From an uncultured Clostridia bacterium (GTDB lineage: Bacteria; Bacillota; Clostridia; Christensenellales; Aristaeellaceae): DNA of 6,752 nucleotides. The stretch lies in assembly GCA_946534455.1 (NCBI GenBank), contig CAMNCR010000013.1, positions 1 through 6,752 of the forward strand, in the 5' to 3' direction. The notes under the pieces were generated by a model. That model made no database searches. It saw nothing but the letters and a program-made list of their open reading frames with translations, and was not told the DNA's origin. The translations under genes were made by a program, and so were the position numbers. Of the stretch, positions 5,768 to 6,752 are shown in pieces. Within the stretch, counting starts at the first letter, position 1; each line of letters opens with the position of its first letter.

Positions 5768-5781
5768 AAAACTGATATAAT
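5754..5781 (+). promoter_or_regulatory. Extended -10 promoter of the second diguanylate cyclase gene
   Basis: A perfect extended -10 element, TGA followed by TATAAT (5773-5781), is present. A weak -35 (TTGTGT, 5754-5759, three of six matches) lies 16 bases upstream, as expected for promoters that rely on the extended -10. Transcription would start near 5788, leaving a leader of about 46 bases. Confidence 0.75.
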
Positions 5782-5819
5782 CAGATCAGAGAGCCATCAC
5801 CGACCCGACCATCTGCGTC

Positions 5820-5825
5820 AGGAGG
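5820..5825 (+). promoter_or_regulatory. Ribosome binding site that fixes the TTG start of the second diguanylate cyclase
   Basis: A perfect AGGAGG, nine bases before the TTG at 5835. The reading frame upstream of 5835 has no ATG or GTG and is closed by a TAA at 5778-5780, so this site identifies TTG as the start. Confidence 0.82.
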
Positions 5826-5834
5826 GAGACTTCT

Positions 5835-6752
5835 TTGGAATTTCTGCTCGACGAGTCTTTTATCGCCCTGTCGCTGATCGTGCTGTTCGCGATCCGCCTC
5901 AGCTCGCAGCGCTTTACCCGGGACAAGGGGCTGCGCGGCTTCTGGCTGACCGTGATCAGCTGTTTTTTGCTGCTGGCGGAGGAACAGCTCGAGATCGCAG
6001 CCAGCCTGGACCCCTCCCTGATTTTCTGGCGCACGCTGCTGTCCATCCTCGGATATGTGCTGCGCTCCACCGCCGCGCTGGGCCTGGCGCTGGTGGTCTC
6101 GCCGCCGGAGCCGCGGAGCAGATGGCTGTTTCTGCCCTGCACCGTCAATCTGCTGGCCTGCTGCACCGCCTTCTTCACGGACATCGTCTTCGGCTTTGAC
6201 GCGGATTACAGCTTTTACCGGGGCCCGCTGGGCTACCTGCCCTTCATCATTCCCACGCTGTACATGCTTTATATTCTGTGGATCTCCTTCCGCCACTACG
6301 ACGGCGGGCAGAGCCTCGCCGACCGGCTGATTCTGCTGGCCGGCTCCGCTTTCTGTCTGCTGTCCGCGCTGCTGGACGCCTTACGCGGCGGCGCCCGCCT
6401 GCACGAGGCGCTGATGATCTGCAGCGTCTTCTTCTACATTTTTCTGCGTTCCTACGATATCCGGCGGGATTCGCTGACGCGGCTGCTGAACCGGCAGTCG
6501 CTGTACGACGACTGCGAATCCATGCGGCAGAGAATCACTGCCGCGGCCTCCCTGGACATGAACGGACTGAAGGAGCTCAATGACAGCCAGGGCCACCAGG
6601 CGGGGGACGTCGCCCTGAAGGCCATCGGCGATTGCCTGCAGCAGGTTTCCGGGCCGCGCGTGCGGGCCTACCGCATCGGTGGGGATGAGTTCATTCTGCT
6701 GTTCTTCCGGTCGGACGAGACCGTCGTGCGGGCGACGCTGGAGGAGGTTCGC
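5835..6752 (+). CDS. Membrane-anchored diguanylate cyclase (GGDEF domain), TTG start, C-terminus outside the window
   Basis: The frame is open from the TTG at 5835 to the last base (306 codons) and continues beyond the window. About seven hydrophobic segments (10-22, 35-48, 65-88, 97-120, 133-152, 161-183, 192-204) precede a GGDEF domain. Visible motifs are DSLTRLLNR (212-220), SLDMNGLKELND (239-250, with the first metal aspartate at 241 and Asn in place of the second Asp, a common variant), GHQAGD (253-258) and YRIGGDEF (279-286). The inhibitory RxxD is absent: the corresponding residues are GPRV (273-276). The product should make cyclic di-GMP in response to an unknown membrane-sensed cue. 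It shares the membrane-plus-GGDEF plan of the preceding gene, but little sequence similarity is obvious in the membrane part, so the two are not a recent duplication. It has its own promoter, with a 113-base gap from the upstream gene. The first in-frame ATG (codon 144) would remove most of the membrane region. Confidence 0.9.
   Translation, partial: MEFLLDESFIALSLIVLFAIRLSSQRFTRDKGLRGFWLTVISCFLLLAEEQLEIAASLDPSLIFWRTLLSILGYVLRSTAALGLALVVSPPEPRSRWLFLPCTVNLLACCTAFFTDIVFGFDADYSFYRGPLGYLPFIIPTLYMLYILWISFRHYDGGQSLADRLILLAGSAFCLLSALLDALRGGARLHEALMICSVFFYIFLRSYDIRRDSLTRLLNRQSLYDDCESMRQRITAAASLDMNGLKELNDSQGHQAGDVALKAIGDCLQQVSGPRVRAYRIGGDEFILLFFRSDETVVRATLEEVR

Noticed and set aside
3775..5769. Very long minus-strand open frame (664 codons) opposite the methyltransferase and first cyclase genes
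   Set aside because: Its translation is rich in Gln, Gly, His, Ala and Val with no recognisable domain, and the opposite strand carries two intact enzyme genes with full motifs and good ribosome binding sites. Long antisense frames are expected in GC-rich coding DNA.
5743..5770. Rho-independent terminator after the first cyclase gene
   Set aside because: A stem of seven pairs is present but no T-run follows on the plus strand, and it overlaps a promoter, so a terminator call is not supported.
5675..6199. Plus-strand open frame of 174 codons crossing the gap between the two cyclase genes
   Set aside because: It overlaps the end of the first cyclase and the membrane region of the second in another frame and has no domain resemblance.

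Overview
The window looks like a piece of chromosome from a GC-rich member of the Clostridia (Firmicutes). The clues are AGGAGG-type ribosome binding sites in front of most genes, an N-terminal MKK...AFA-EA export signal on the solute-binding protein, a TrmH-type methyltransferase with the DYSY...P..E.L N-terminus I associate with Firmicutes, and membrane-bound GGDEF proteins. This placement is by eye and is not a species call.

Layout. On the minus strand, bases 1-686 hold the first 228 codons of a branched-chain amino acid-type ABC transporter substrate-binding protein. It runs off the left edge and has a good promoter and ribosome binding site. A 251-base divergent intergenic region (687-937) follows, carrying that promoter, a nested inverted repeat, an AT-rich stretch that probably drives the rightward genes, and a GC-rich hairpin just before the first rightward ribosome binding site. 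From 938 to 5721 five plus-strand genes lie head to tail with gaps of 2, -35, 23 and 12 bases, so they are probably one operon: a glucose-1-phosphate cytidylyltransferase (RfbF type), a polytopic polysaccharide flippase-like protein, a LicD/fukutin-family phosphotransferase, a SpoU/TrmH RNA 2'-O-methyltransferase, and a membrane-anchored diguanylate cyclase. After a 113-base gap with a perfect extended -10 promoter and an inverted repeat, a second membrane-anchored diguanylate cyclase starts at a TTG codon (5835) and runs off the right edge with its reading frame open.

How they may work together. The first three genes form a small envelope-decoration set: RfbF makes a CDP-activated sugar, LicD-family enzymes transfer a phosphorylated group from a CDP-linked donor, and the flippase moves a lipid-linked product across the membrane. 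The enzyme that normally uses CDP-glucose (RfbG, CDP-glucose 4,6-dehydratase) is not next to rfbF, and no glycosyltransferase or polymerase lies between these genes. A direct CDP-sugar to LicD route is therefore worth testing. The operon's fifth gene and the separately promoted sixth gene would make cyclic di-GMP. Both have intact GGDEF active-site motifs and both lack the RxxD inhibitory site, which suggests, but does not show, a link between second-messenger signalling and surface chemistry. Nothing in the window is a clear mobile element, CRISPR array, tRNA or rRNA.
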